DNA of 64,000 nt. Source: Lichenostomus cassidix (Eukaryota; Chordata; Aves; Passeriformes; Meliphagidae). The notes beneath the pieces are model-generated. The model did no database searches. It had not been told where the DNA came from and saw only the letters and a program-made list of their open reading frames with translations. The DNA lies in the NCBI GenBank assembly GCA_008360975.2, contig CM039184.1:43533797-43597796 (forward strand). The letters run 5' to 3'. A program made the translations under genes and the position numbers. Below, one piece after another: positions 38,701-51,600 of this stretch (position 1 is the stretch's first letter; every line of letters begins with the position of its first letter).

Positions 38701-39560
38701 CAAAGCTACAGCCAACCATGCTGGCTCACAAGCAACCCTTCTGGAGAGCCCCATCCTAAATAAGAGTTTCCTCTATGCCTTACACTAGAAGATCATGAGT
38801 ATATTCAGCAAGGGGGGGCTGGGGGCAGGTTTTATAATGTGTTTGAATGAGGAAATACACCAGAAGCCTAAATTAATTTTCCTAGTGGTTTATTTTAGGG
38901 GATAGGACTACATGGCACTTCAAACCCAAGCTTACCTATAATTTTATGGTTTCTGGGTTGTTTTTTTTTAATACTACACAACAACTGATTTATTCCGCAG
39001 TTTCATGTAACACTTCATGTGATACACGTAATTACAACTTGTCCTGAAGAGAATGAATAGTAACAATAAAGATGAGAGCCACTGAACAGGACAAAGATAC
39101 TCAGAAGACAAGTAGTTTATACATTTGGTAAATTTGGAAAAACTCTCAAGCTGTGCTTTACCTCTTTGGGAAATAGACAGAATTCTGCACTCCACAGGTA
39201 TCTGTGGATGAGAAAGAAAGAAACTCTGTGATAAGCAACTGTGGGATATAATGTCATTTATACACATTGAAATTGTCTTATGAGGGATGGTTAAGAGAAG
39301 GTTGTTGTAAAATTTTGGCTCTGGAGCTACTTGTTTGTCCATGTGCCTGTTTATATCATTTTTATTTATTTGATATTGGAAAGTAATCAGAAAAAATGTT
39401 ATACTGAATTATGAGTACTATCAAGTTTTGTATGAAAAGTATTAAAACTTTAAACAAAACAGTCTTTTCAATTCCTGTCCTTCTGGTCCCACAGTCTTAT
39501 CTTGTTTTACACTTTTGTTTAAACTGTTCCTTCCCTTTATTTTTTTTAATTTGGATTTGA

Positions 39561-39594
39561 TTCAATAACACAGTCTTTTTTTTATTTCTTGCAG
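39561..39594 (+). promoter_or_regulatory. DLC1: splice acceptor of the DLC1 first coding exon
   Basis: A pyrimidine-rich tract (about 39574-39592, mostly T) ends in TTGCAG at 39594. A plausible branch-point motif 'aataac' with its A at 39568 lies 26 bases before the AG. This is a standard vertebrate 3' splice site immediately upstream of the long coding exon. A weaker AG at 39572-39573 also exists. Confidence 0.75.
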
Positions 39595-39706
39595 ATGTTA
39601 AAATGATGAAACCCTCTCTCCCTCTGGAGCAGTGCACAGCAGCCATGACATCTCCTCTGGTCCTCTGTGGAAGGTACATTGCAGTCTGCTGCTGAACTGT
39701 TATGAC
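39595..39706 (+). promoter_or_regulatory. DLC1: DLC1 5' leader on the coding exon, with upstream ORFs
   Basis: The 112 bases between acceptor and start contain three upstream ORFs. The first is 39595-39606 (three codons plus stop, starting at the first exon base). The second is 39603-39695 (30 codons plus stop, two tandem ATGs with A at -3). The third is 39702-39716, which overlaps the main start. The main ATG at 39707 has G at -3 and T at +4, an adequate but not ideal context. An in-frame TAA at 39599-39601 closes the main frame upstream. This arrangement would be expected to lower initiation at 39707, which is inferred and not shown. Confidence 0.6.
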
Positions 39707-40759
39707 ATGTCTCTAGCAATCAGAAAGAAAAGCTGGGAAGAGCATGTGACCCAGTGGATGGGATTGGCTTCGGAGTCTGTGGAGTATAATACAGCATGTC
39801 GTCACGGACTTGTAGCTGATAACTTGCAGACAAGTATGGAGAAAGATGAGGTTTTGAGCGTGGAGCAGAAAGAAGAATGTGCTCCATTTCCAGAGTGCTG
39901 CTATAGTGGAGAGGTGACTGGCTTCCCTGAAAAGCAGCTGGGAAATGTTTCAAAGGAGGTGGATGAAAATGATAACCATGAGGAGAAGGAATATTTTCTG
40001 GAGGCCAGCACAGAAACACTAGTCCATGTGTCTGATGATGATGATGACTATTCTGCACTCAGCCTGGATAGTGTTAATTACCACATCACTGCTGTAGGAA
40101 GTGAACCCAAAGAAGGGCACAGTTTAAATGGAGCAGGCTCCTTAACACAGATGGTACCAATAACAGAGGGTAACAAGGCAGCTGAATTATCTGGAATAAT
40201 TGGAGATACAAGTGAGGAATGTGACTATGACACAGTTCCCAAAGAGGAGATGAAAAAAGAAGATGTTTGTGGCAGTATCAGCCAAAGTCTGGAGCTTTGT
40301 AATGATGAAGGCTTAAATAAAGTAGTAGATGCAGAGAAAGAAAATTGTATCAATTCTCCAAATGTGAAAGAAGTTATTATGCCTGGGAAGCAGCTGCTTC
40401 ATGCTGCTGTAATTGCACAACAGCACCGGAAATCTGATGCTTTCAAAGACGAGCTTGGAAACTCTGAGGGCAATGTGGTAGAGAGTGGGATTTCTTCTGA
40501 ATCATACACCAGTAGTGACAGACAGCTCTGTTCAGCAGTGGAACCCAGCGACTCCCTTATGCAATCTTCTCCTTGCTCTTGCATCCCTGCAGTGGAAAAT
40601 GGTCTGGATGAAAGTGGTTTCACAGAACCTCAAATGGCCCCTGAAAACAAATGCCTTTCAAATGTCAGTTCAGCAGAAGACATTCAGTGTTTACATGTAA
40701 GGAATAATTTGACCACACACGAATATTCAGACAATCAAGTGAAACTGCGCAAAAGAAAG
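39707..40759 (+). CDS. DLC1: DLC1 (Rho GTPase-activating protein 7), long isoform, first coding exon, residues 1-351
   Basis: DLC1 is a GTPase-activating protein for RhoA-type GTPases that acts at focal adhesions and is a tumour suppressor in mammals. The full protein has a SAM domain, a serine-rich linker, a RhoGAP domain and a lipid-binding START domain. Only the isoform-specific N-terminal extension is encoded here. I recognise it from the start MSLAIRKKSWEEHVTQWMG (residues 1-19) and from blocks shared, as I recall, with the human long isoform: NTACRHGLVADNLQ (28-41), SMEKD (43-47), LEASTETLVHVSD (98-110), GAGSL (143-147), SLELCN (194-199), KQLLHAAVIAQQ (228-239) and DNQVKLRKRK (342-351). 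The region is acidic and probably disordered, with an aspartate run at 110-114. A basic KLRKRK cluster (346-351) ends the exon.

The start is the first in-frame ATG after an in-frame stop. An open frame can be extended to a GTG at 39632, but that is not a credible start. The exon ends after codon AAG at 40759, followed by GTAGGATG (phase 0). Reading on would give only four residues and a stop at 40774. The exon is intact, without frameshifts. Confidence 0.93.
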
Positions 40760-41907
40760 GTAGGATGCTTGTAGACTGTAGAGATTTTTTCAAATATCTT
40801 CCCCCAATTTCAGATTATGGTGATACTGTGCCTAATTCACAGGAAAAAATGATTGTTTCATTAATTTATCAGGTTCAAAGAGTTTCAAGACAAATATAAC
40901 AACTAAATTTCAGGAGCTTTTTTTAAGGTCTGAAAATGGCTGAGCTGTGAATTTGGATGGTGCCTTATATTCACTTTACATATATTATTTTATCTATTTC
41001 ATATAAAGTGTTCAAGGATAAATGAGTACATGTCTTCTGTGGGTTTGGCTTTATTTTCTGGCTTCTGCTGCTGTCAAGTGTCATTATCTGTTTCCTCTTA
41101 GGAAAACAGATTGTGTCCAGGGGTTTGGAAGCCTTAGTGAAAAAGGAGTACAGGGAAAAAGTGCAACAAGATTTGAAAAGAGGAAAAAAGGAGTGGAAAC
41201 ATTTTGCAGTAGTTCTTTGGTTTTTAGCTCAGCCACATGAGCATATGTTTTTGCAAAAACAAGTACTGCTGAGTCTGAAACAATGTTTTGTAATTTTAAA
41301 GCAAGAAGAGAGTTTCACTGTCTTCACAGGGTGAGGAAGGGTATCATTACAAAATTTTAATGGAGAGATTCCTTGGCCATAAAATTCCCATTGGCTTTAA
41401 TGGAAGGAGATGTGCTGATTGTGGCACCATGGAATTCATCTTAAACTCTGGCTTTCCCAGCTATGCTCCTTATTCTAGCTAATAACCAATTTGTAATTGT
41501 TTACTTCTCTCTGCCTTTTTTTATTTGACATCATCCAGCTTCTTTTGTCTGGGTTTTTTTTAGACATCTGGTTTCTTTTAATTGTGTGGGTTTCATGTCA
41601 GCTGCAGTGCCTTGCCTCAGTAGCAGTTTCACTAAAGCACAAATTCACATATCTGAAGTGCTCTGTACCAACACATCCTGAGCTGCTGGACATTGCTTCC
41701 TAGTGTAGACCCTTCGGTAATAGTAACACTAGATTGACATGGTTAGAAGCTGTAAGCAACTTTTGCCAAAGGTTTCAGAAGCCCTCAAAGCCAGTCTTCC
41801 TTTGGTAGTTCATGCAATCACAGTTAATGCTGTAACCATTCAAGTATCTTGCAGGAAGAATATCTCAGAGTTACAATTAAGAAACAAAAACCTGACTCCC
41901 AGTACCA

Positions 41908-41967
41908 GAAATGCTAATGAAAAAGTTTAATATTAATGAAATGCTAATGAAAAAGTTTAATAAAAGA
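41908..41967. repeat. tandem duplication, 30-bp unit, two copies
   Basis: The sequence GAAATGCTAATGAAAAAGTT and the following TAATA occur at 41908-41932 and again at 41938-41962, exact over 25 bases with a 30-base period. The identity suggests a recent slippage or small duplication. Confidence 0.93.
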
Positions 41968-44900
41968 AAATTAACCAAATTAACATCATAGTTGAGAACT
42001 AATTGACTATTATAACCATTTCTCAGCTGCTTTACTTTGGTGTAAAATTTTCCTTTTTTTTTAAGCAAAGTTATTTATATTGATCTGTACATTTTGCACT
42101 ATTAGTAAGATGCAATGTGATATATTTTTAATAGCATTTATTTGATGCTAGTTTCCATGTATCTCCTTGTTTTGAGATCACATACTCATATCTTAAACGT
42201 ACACTCATGAGAAAAATATTTGAGAATGTATGTACAATTTGTGTTTGTGCCATTAAATATTTTAAAAGACAGACTATAAAAATTCCACTGAGAGTAATGG
42301 TGATAAAAACTAAGAAAGGAGATGAGCATAAAAAGGAGCAAAACAAAGAGTTTCTTCAAGGTAGTTTGAGCATTACACGGCTGCAGGAACTGCAAAGACG
42401 TGTGTAATATAAAAGGGGTTGGAGTCTGTAAATCTGAAGGAGACCTCATACTACTTTGGTTAAAGAAGTCTTTGCCAACCACTGTAACGCATGGCAAAAG
42501 GAAAAAGATATGACCTGCTATTGTTTGTGGTATTATTTATCTCTAAGTTCACAGGACATTTCTATAAACAACATTTCTGCATAAGGGATTTTATCACTCA
42601 TATCTAGCCACACACTATTTTACAAAAGCCTGTCTGTGTTGGTAATAGTGTGCAATGAAAAATGTGCCTTTGTTTACAAACTTCCCCTGAAAGCCACTTC
42701 TGTAATTTTAAGAAAACATTAGAAAAACTGCAGACTTGAAACTGAATCCATCCATAAAAGCCAAGTATTTGCTTTGCAGTGACAGGAAGACTTAAGGGAT
42801 TGGGAATGGTATATAAAACCTTTTCTCTCAAGGTCAGCAGTTTAAACAGAGCAGTTAAAGCCTGAAACACACCACTGTCTGATAAATGCTCAGTGTCAAT
42901 TATAGTTGCACAAAATCACGTGCCCATGAAGGTCAGAATATGGGAAAAGGCACATGGAGATGAATTGCTAAAGGTTTTTGGGCCCCCAAATCTTGGAGGT
43001 AGCACCTTGGGTGATTATAAAACGGTGCTGATCATCAGGCACTTTCATGACAGTTAAAACTTAGGACCTTTGAGTATTCACCATTCTGCTCCTGCTGATA
43101 CTAAATTCTTCTGCAAATCTGTTCCTCATTAGCATATTTTAAACTGTTTTTAATTGCAGCATGACCTCCTCTCTTATCTGTAGATCAGCTCTCTTCAGAC
43201 CGGAGCTGAGGTGAGATACAGTGTGAATGTGACATGCTTGCTCTCCAGACAAATGCAGGTTCCAGGGCTTAAGGGCTTAAAGTTTAGCATCTTTGACCAG
43301 CACTAACTCCATTGCAGTAAATTGCTTTAGTCATGATGGATGTACTGACACTGAAGATGCTTTTTGCAAACACGTCCAGCTGTTGCAGCGTTCTTTGCTC
43401 CCTCAAGTCACCAGGGTTCAAGTGGTCAATACACAGCACCCTCTTTTCCTTGGCTTTCTCAGAAAGATTTCCTAAGCCTCGGAAATAGGAAGGACCTGAA
43501 TTTAATTGTGAGAAGCTAATGATATTAGGTCTAATTGAAAGATACACAATAATCAAACTTTCCTGGTTTTGTGTTGACTGATATTCAATTCCATTCATCT
43601 ACAACATTAAGTTTATGGTTTTTAATGTTTCAGGAGGAGAAGCATAAATGGATTAACTAAATGTGGATGCACCAGCTAGACCCTTCTGTGTGCTTCCCTG
43701 GGTTAAATAAATTTAGATTTTAAAATAGTCACTTCACTTGAAAATTGTACATGGAATAATCTTTGGAACTAAAGAGCAAACTGTAATGCTTGGAGTGTCA
43801 AAAGACCTCACATGTGTGTTCATATGTATAAAGTAACAGCTTTTAGAGAACAGTATTATACAGAACTAGAAGAGAACCAGCGATTAAGAGAATACCAAAA
43901 AAAGGAGATTATTTAATTAATATCCCTTGATTTTTAAATGAAAGAAAATGGCCATTATCTCATAAAGAATCTGTAAAATTTTTGCATGTGCTCCATTTTA
44001 TGCTTTCTCCAAGCTGCTCATCTCATCAAGCTTAGGCAAAGGCAGGAAAATCCCTGCTGGGGCATATTAAGAAGGTACACAACTGCAGTAGAACTCTAAC
44101 AAATAAATTTCAGTTCTTTTTCAACACAAAACCAAACTACTTTATTCAGCAACAGCATAAAAAGGTGGGTTGAGGCATATAGTTTCCCAGTAAGTTCTCC
44201 CCATTCACTTCCCAAATACTATCACAGCTGTGCTGTTGTAGCCAATTATAAACAGCATTTTGTAAATGCAGTTTTTAAAACAAGGCTAAGACATCTCCTT
44301 TAAATGATGAATCAGTAAAGGAGTAGAAAGTCAACACTGTGAAGTATGGTTCCAAATAGTTTGAGTAAAAATCCATGAAGCTTAAAAAACAAGGAAAATA
44401 TCAACAAACTCCACTTACAAAATAAATTTTGGCTTGTTCCCTGTATTTCATTGTTCTTCCACCATCCCTCCCCCTTAGGTCTTATTCCTAGAGAACATTC
44501 AACATAAATGGGAAGAAAACAGCTACAGAACAAACTGTGACTGTTCATTCTGTCTTGTAGGATATCACCTAATACTTTTAATAAAATGCAAAGTGACCAT
44601 GACTGTGGGGGAAAAAAAGAAGCAATAAAACCACCATATATAAAAGGAAGTAGCATTGGGTTTCAAGTCATAGCAATTATAATGTACCTGCAGTTTAGGG
44701 GAGGTGGAAATAGAGGATAGAAAATCATTCTGCATCCAAAAAGATAAAATTACAATTAACAGACCTTTCAATGAGGCTTATGAAGTTGTATCATAGGAAG
44801 ATAGTACTAAAAGTTTGAAAAGGGGAAAAGTTGTGAAAAGATAAACAGATTTTTGACTCAATATACACAAACCTAGAAGTATATTCTGGTTTGATCCAGA

Positions 44901-45670
44901 GTACATGCAGGAAACATTTCTCACATGTATTTGGGCTGCTTTGATAGAATGTAGTTCAATATCTTAATCTCAGAAGAAAAATAATTTAATTCAGAAATGA
45001 ACAATTGCATGGCAAAATTGTTAGGTACCTGACCAATTGTTCTCTTAGTTTTGATCAGGTATATACACTTGCATGCCTTTACACTTGCTCATAAACAACT
45101 TTACTGAAAATCTGTCATTCATGTCAATAATTATTTTTTTATAATCTCCTATGTTTTATATTTCAGATTGTAAAGACATAAGAAAAAAAATTCTTGCTCT
45201 GAAATCAGCCCTTTTTGGTGTAGAAATTCCTTATTTCTCTTTTATGAGACTTTTGCTTTTTATATTTACTACTTTTAATTCCCCATGGTAGTCTGCTTAG
45301 AAGCTGTACAGTTTCAAACAGTTGATGTTCTCTCAAAGTCATTCCTGCAAGACAAAAAAATAACAGTCAGGGCTATTCCAAATGCTCATTGTTATTGGTA
45401 CTACTTTAATCCAGATTTCTAGATCAAATACTGTGTGATTTGTGAAGGATGCTTAAGGACTTGGCTAGTGTCAGCACAACGTCAGTTCTTAGTGTCAATA
45501 AGATGAAAATTAACTTAAGAATAGGATTATCAGAACACTGGCAGAAATGTCAAAAGAAACCTGGGTAGAATGTTACGTAGGGTGACACAGGTCTTTGGAA
45601 CAGCATCTTTTCCTTACAGAAAAGCTGTGAGTTTTTAAAGTGTGGCTTTACATTTCCTGCGTCAATAAAG

Positions 45671-45694
45671 TTTATTTCTTTATTTCTTTATTTC
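45671..45694. repeat. (TTTATTTC)3 short tandem repeat
   Basis: Three perfect 8-base units. It is likely to vary in length between individuals. Confidence 0.9.
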
Positions 45695-48600
45695 AACAAT
45701 TATAGTAGTGTGATAAAGCAAAAAATTTACTTGAATTCAGACCTTTCCATGCATATTTGCTTCTTGAGTATTATGCTCATCCATGCAATGTGAAGGCTGA
45801 CTCTTTTGCATTATGATCAGAATTAAATTTTGTTTCACAACACTAAAAGACTATGACTTTTAGGGCAAGTTAGAAAGTTAGGCTCTTCCAGGAGCTTCTG
45901 TTTGTATCACCATGCAAATTAATTTCACAGGAAACTTACGGAGCTTTGCTTGCTGGCTCATGCCATGGTACCTGGGAGAGGTAGGAGGAAAGCTTTACCA
46001 AAACACTCTAAGAAATACCTGTTGTAGTGAAACTGTTTCTTTGCAACTTTTTCTGTGCCATCTCTTCTATTCATATTGCATTAGCATTTTCAACCGAGCA
46101 CTTAAAAGTAATGTGAGCTTGTTGTGAACAATAATATAAAATATTGTAGTTTTTTTCTTATTTTATTGCAGTTAGTATACTGGAGTTTCCAGCCCTATCA
46201 CTAGTACATCTTTCTGAAGACTTAATCTCCCTTGACCTCAATTCTGTCTTATTTTAATTTTGGTAATTTAATGAATAATTCTTTTTTAAATAGCTGTTTT
46301 AGATTTGGCTTTAAAGACACTTACAGTGGTTTTGTTGTTTCTATTTTATAGAAGCTGGTTTCATAAAGATCCTGTCTGAACTATTGCTACATAAGCAGTA
46401 GGATGTAGGCTTGTTAGTGTTGCATAGCAACAATTCAGACTGGTCAGCACAGAAAAAAAAGCATAGAAGATAAAAGCACAAATAAAAATAAGAGCAATAT
46501 GCAGGCAATAAGTTAAAAACGGAAATATGCATTTTGTTGTATTCTGATTTTGCAATAGAGAATTAAATTTACCTTTTTCTAAGACATAGTCTGCAAACGT
46601 GTAAGTCAGAGGAAGATGACAACTTTAAAAGTTGACTTTAAAAGTCAATTATCTTTAATTATTCCTTTGCAAAATACGGTATATAAATGCAGTAATTTCT
46701 CACACTTGTTTTCCCACTGAGTATTTTGAAAGATAGTTAGCTTGCAAACATTCTATTGTGTAATCCAACAACAGGAAAGAAATCTGCCCTCTAAGATTAC
46801 AATGATCATTAGAAATTCTGAAAATGTGACCAGTAATTAATGTTGTTTGGATGGCTGTAGAAGACCAAGGCTTCTGTGCTTCATTATGGCCATTGAAGAC
46901 CAATTCCCAGCTGCTTAAATCTAGACATTAAAAAAGCATTAGTGGATGTCAGTGTATCCACTGTGTTCTTAGAATGTACTTAAGTGCCTTGCTGAACTTG
47001 GGTGTTATAATCATTTGTAACTTTAGAGACTACAGAAGCTAGATAGTATAGAGTTATTATCACAATAAAATTACTTTCAAATCACATGGTTCTCTAACTA
47101 TATTTCCTGTACAATTCAGACCTGCACTTATGCCAGAGTAGCTTCATTTTCGTATACAGAGATGAATAATATAATCTTGACACCTAGGATATTATTTTCT
47201 TAGGTTTGTAAAGGACAATGGCAAATGCAAATATTGCAAATATGATAATCTCTTTTTAAAGATGGTCTTTCAAACACTGGAAATCTATTTTATCAGGTGT
47301 GAAATTTAGATTTGTTTTTGTTCCATTTCTGCATCTCTTATAATTTTCAAACTTTCTATAGGATTTTTTAAAAATTCTCAAGCTTTCTAAAGGTTTTGGA
47401 GAAGGGTGTGGATCTGTTTTTCCAAACTCATAATGTGAATATGAACACCATCAAAAATTGATGAGAGATCATAAGCCAAAACAACTTTTTGAAAGGTTAA
47501 CACCTATCCACAACTCAGAGCTACAGTCTGTAGTATTGGTACAGTGGGCAATTATTACTTAAATCCACAGTTGCTTCACCACAAGGAATTTGCTGCATTT
47601 GCGCATAGCTATTAAATGGTCATGGTTTTGAAGGCATCGGGAAGAATCTGGCAAGAGATGCAAGTGAAGCAAAACAAATAGCATGATTTCTTTGAAAAAA
47701 GAAGAAAGAAACCTTCTTGGCTGTCATGAATATTTGTTTCTCTTTCCTGCCCTGAAAAATTGCTTTCTAAATTTACCATTTAATAATGAAAATGTGGTTC
47801 AAAAATATAAATGGACTGAAACAGTTGGATTTACATTTTTTTAAATCATGTATATTATCTCTGGTAATTAGTAGAAAGTGGTGGTCATAATGCAACCCTA
47901 TTATTGTGGTTACATGACCACGAATTTTCTCTATTGCTCTCAAAAAATATGTATCATAAATATTATCTCCATCTGGGAAGCTAAAGAATGCTTTCCCACA
48001 GACTTCCTTTATGTTTGGACTGAAGTATGATGTATTTCAAACAATGTGAAAAGTATTTAAAACAAGCTCAGAACAGGATGGGATGATTGCCAAGCCATTA
48101 CAGTATAACCTTTATGCAAATTTTACTTTGGCACATTTTTGTGACAGTGTTCAGCAATAAATTTTCAAGGCTGACAGTGTTGTCTAGACTGCAAACCAAG
48201 AGACTGTTGCACATCAAGTTATGCCTGGAGCTGAGCTACCTAAAATGGTCATGAAAGTACTTGTATTTATATGCAGTTTGTAGTCACACATTACTGCTAC
48301 ACCAAAATCACATATATGCTTCTAGGGACCAATCTAGAGAGCTGTAGTTTCGTGCAGTGTATGCTCAGAGATTTCTAATTTTGTCCAGATCTGCAATACT
48401 GATTGCAAGAAAACTTCTAAAGAATTTTTGGTTTTGTTTTTACAACGAATCTTTAAAAGTGCTTACTGGTTAGGGCCTATTATTTACTGTTTGCAGACTA
48501 TAAATTCTCAATGGTAGGTCATGCTAAATGGACCAATGAGCACTTGCTAAAATGACACCAGAGATTTAATTAACATCAAACTTTTGAGGGAAGCGGTCTT

Positions 48601-51600
48601 GGAAGGAATGAATAGTATGTAAAACCTTTAAAAAATGGGAAGTGGATTTAGGAAACTTGAACACCCTGGATTACATGACATCACTGTCCACAACATACTT
48701 TTCTGTTGGTTAAAGTAAAAAAATTTTAAAAGGAATTTGCTTCCTAGAGCTGTTCCTCTGGCACTTTCACAAGCATAATGTTCCCTTTGATTAACGATGA
48801 AGTGAAAACAGAGAGATCCAAGAGGCACTGAGATACAGCTTCCATCGAAAAACAGTACATTCAGCAGTAATCAGAAAAGTCAGTATCAGAGTGCTGCTGC
48901 TGATATTAAAGAGCCTTTGAAGCCATAGCTATGGCAGAGCAGCTTTTTCGAACTGTCTACTGCAGACACGACCTGTGCTAAAAGCAAAAGATTTTTTATA
49001 GTAGTGCTTTGTCAAAGAAGGAGACAAAGAACAGCCTAGCCCGGTCAGCTCCAAGAGCTGAGGCTTTACAGCCATGTAGTCTTTGTCACTGATATCAAGG
49101 AGTACTGGGCCATAGAAATGTGGTGGTTGATGAATCCACATGTATCTGACCAATTCCCATGCAATAGTTAAAAGCAAACAAGCAAAGAGAACCACCCTTG
49201 TGAGCTGAACTGCAGCAAAGGGGGAGCCATCTGCAAAGTGTTTATTGTGGTGTTTTTCTGTGGTGTTTTATTTAAGGTTTTTTGGTGGGTTTTTTTTGCT
49301 TCCCATCACTATGGTACATGCAATTGAAACATCTAAAAATGTGTGGCTCTTGTTTATCTTCTTTTACTTCTTTCTCTCAAAGGCAACATAAGATGTTTGT
49401 AAAGGCAAGTTGATTTACACCACAGATAATGCACAGGGTGTATTGAATATGGCTTTACAAGATGAAACAATACTGCTTCTGCTGCCAGAAACTATTCTAA
49501 GCTCCAGAGGATATGGCCAAAAATGGTTATGAATTCAAATTTAGGGGGATACTCTTCCTCCATAGAAAAAAATCTAGGCAGCAATACATGCATGAGCATC
49601 TGTGTGTGTTGAGGTAAATGTATGGCAAATGTACACCAGATCCTTGCTGCTTTTCATAAGTCTGTCACAGCTGATGTCTAATGCTTTTACAACAATGGAA
49701 TGTAAGAACTTGGCTTATGCACATGAGGTTAATGAGAAATTGGCTCACTGTAACATGAGGATGTCCTTCAATATAATGTCATATTACAGCAATAACTTTC
49801 ATATCTTAAGTTTCGCACTGTCTTTGCAGTCTCACCTTACATAAGACTTAGAATAGCAAACACAATACATAGAGTATTTATATTAAATGAAAGCTTATTT
49901 ATCCTTTTCCGTAAGTTGCCTCCTTCTTAAAGCTTTTTTGCACACAGCAGATCCAAAGGTTTCTATTTGAGTATCCCGTATGTTTTGATAATGTATTATC
50001 TCATATACCCATAAAAAAAAATCTTTAAAGAGCTGATTCTATTCTTTCTCTACATGTTTTAATCTCTTGGATAGTATCCTCAACCTTCTTAATAAAAGAT
50101 GGTTTGCATGCCATACTAATCATTATTATGAGATTTGTGGCTGTTTGATATGAAAGCGTGAAAAAATTCAGCAGTGCTTAAGCTCATGTCTTGTGTCGCA
50201 TGTAATTTTAGCTTCAAAATATTTTAAAAATTGATGCGTTTATTACATTGAAAATGAAAAAGCATGGCCACAAGCAAAAGTTTGGTAAACTAATTCAAAC
50301 TACTTTCCTACATCCAGATTCCCTGAGAAACACTTTCATTCTGAGAAATGACAAATTGTATTTATCTCACACAGTTTTAGTAGTGATTCTATGTGCATAT
50401 TACACCTCAATACTTCTGCTGAATTTATTCTAGCATATTAAGCTCACCTCTTTACAAATATTCTCTATTGCTTGGTAGATGATCATAAGATGATGTGGTA
50501 AATGAACACTGTACTGTTTAGGTTTTTTAAGGGAAGCAAAATTGCCAGAGAGTAAATAAAAGATAATCTCTCAAGACTTTTTCCACTATCTTAGACATGA
50601 GATAAGACTAGAAAAGAAATAGTTGAAAATCAATTGATTTTCCATGTAAAGTGATTATTCAACTCTTAATGGCACGAAGATTTCTCAGCTCATGAAAATA
50701 ACTCCCAGTCAACCAGTCTGTGCAATTCCAGGTCTTTCACAGTATTGCTAGTCTCAAAGATAACCTGGGGAGAAGTTCTTCTATATTTGTACCTTGAATA
50801 TTATGCAAGTGGGTAAATCTTCTGCCGGACTCATAATTTATCCCATTTCACGAGCATTTTATTAAGCTTTTGTAAGTGTTGTATTTTAATTTTTATTGTA
50901 GGTTGTTTTGCAAGGTATGTTTTAGATAAATGGATTGCACTTTGCAGACTGAAGCCTGTGAATAGTTATGACTGTGGAGAAACAAGCTTTAATCAGATTC
51001 AGAAGAAATATGTATATTCCTGAATTTTCTCTCTTGGGAATAGTAACAGTACCCTTAAAGTAGAATGCCTATAATTTTTTTTTTCTAGGTCATCCATAGT
51101 CTCTGTCAGACACAAAAAAATCATTTTACATCAGGAGTCTTCTAGTCAGGGTGTTAAGAACTTTGATTCTTCCTTCTACTCCTTTTCATAAATGCTTTGT
51201 TGTTTGGAGTTTTTTCCCACTTCATGTACTAAGCTGAGGGCAATATTAAGAATTTTGGCCTTTTGGAGCTTATGTGCATATAAGGGAAAGATTCCTTGGT
51301 GACATGAGAAGCGTGTGTACTTTTTTTCTTGCAAGTATCATCATTTCACAGGGCTTGATTTCAAGGCAGCAGCCAAGCAGAGCTGTGCAGTCACATGAAG
51401 AGATTAGGAAGGGAATATGAAGCTGTTGGTGAAAAGGGTGAGCGACTTCCATGACTCTGCTCCACTTTGGTATGAAGGGAGAGTTGTACTGAACAGTCTC
51501 GAGCACTAGTTCTGTAGTAGTGGTAGAGGTTCCTGGACCTCCTATCCAGCATTCATTTCTAACAGTTGCCTAAAATGTCCATTCAAACTAGCTGTTATGT

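Larger units (their letters stand above)
24485..39594 (+). other. DLC1: presumed DLC1 intron 1
   Basis: If the donor at 24485 joins the acceptor at 39594, this is a 15.1-kb intron. It begins GTAAGACTG and ends in a pyrimidine-rich tract and GCAG. Inside are a purine tract (24536-24587), a CR1 fragment (27491-27615), a TGTA-type simple repeat (27667-27725), an ERV/LTR-like block (about 33440-33985) and a GC-richer patch around 34900-35560 that I could not identify. No further exon is evident. The 109-codon frame at 29198-29527 begins at TTG and has no recognisable domain. Confidence 0.4.

Noticed and set aside
38974..39342. 122-codon reverse frame just upstream of the DLC1 exon
   Set aside because: No recognisable protein, no initiation or splice context, and AT-rich chance composition.
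1..39594. Neighbouring genes expected near DLC1 in vertebrates, such as C8orf48 or SGCZ
   Set aside because: I looked for recognisable coding blocks of upstream neighbours and saw none. They may be absent or further away.
39632..39706. Extension of the DLC1 frame upstream to 39632, adding 25 residues
   Set aside because: The codon at 39632 is GTG, not ATG. The frame is closed by TAA at 39599, and the recognisable DLC1 N-terminus begins exactly at the ATG at 39707.
39720..40058. 112-codon reverse frame with a histidine run
   Set aside because: It is the antisense shadow of the DLC1 coding exon. The His run is simply the complement of the Asp codons.
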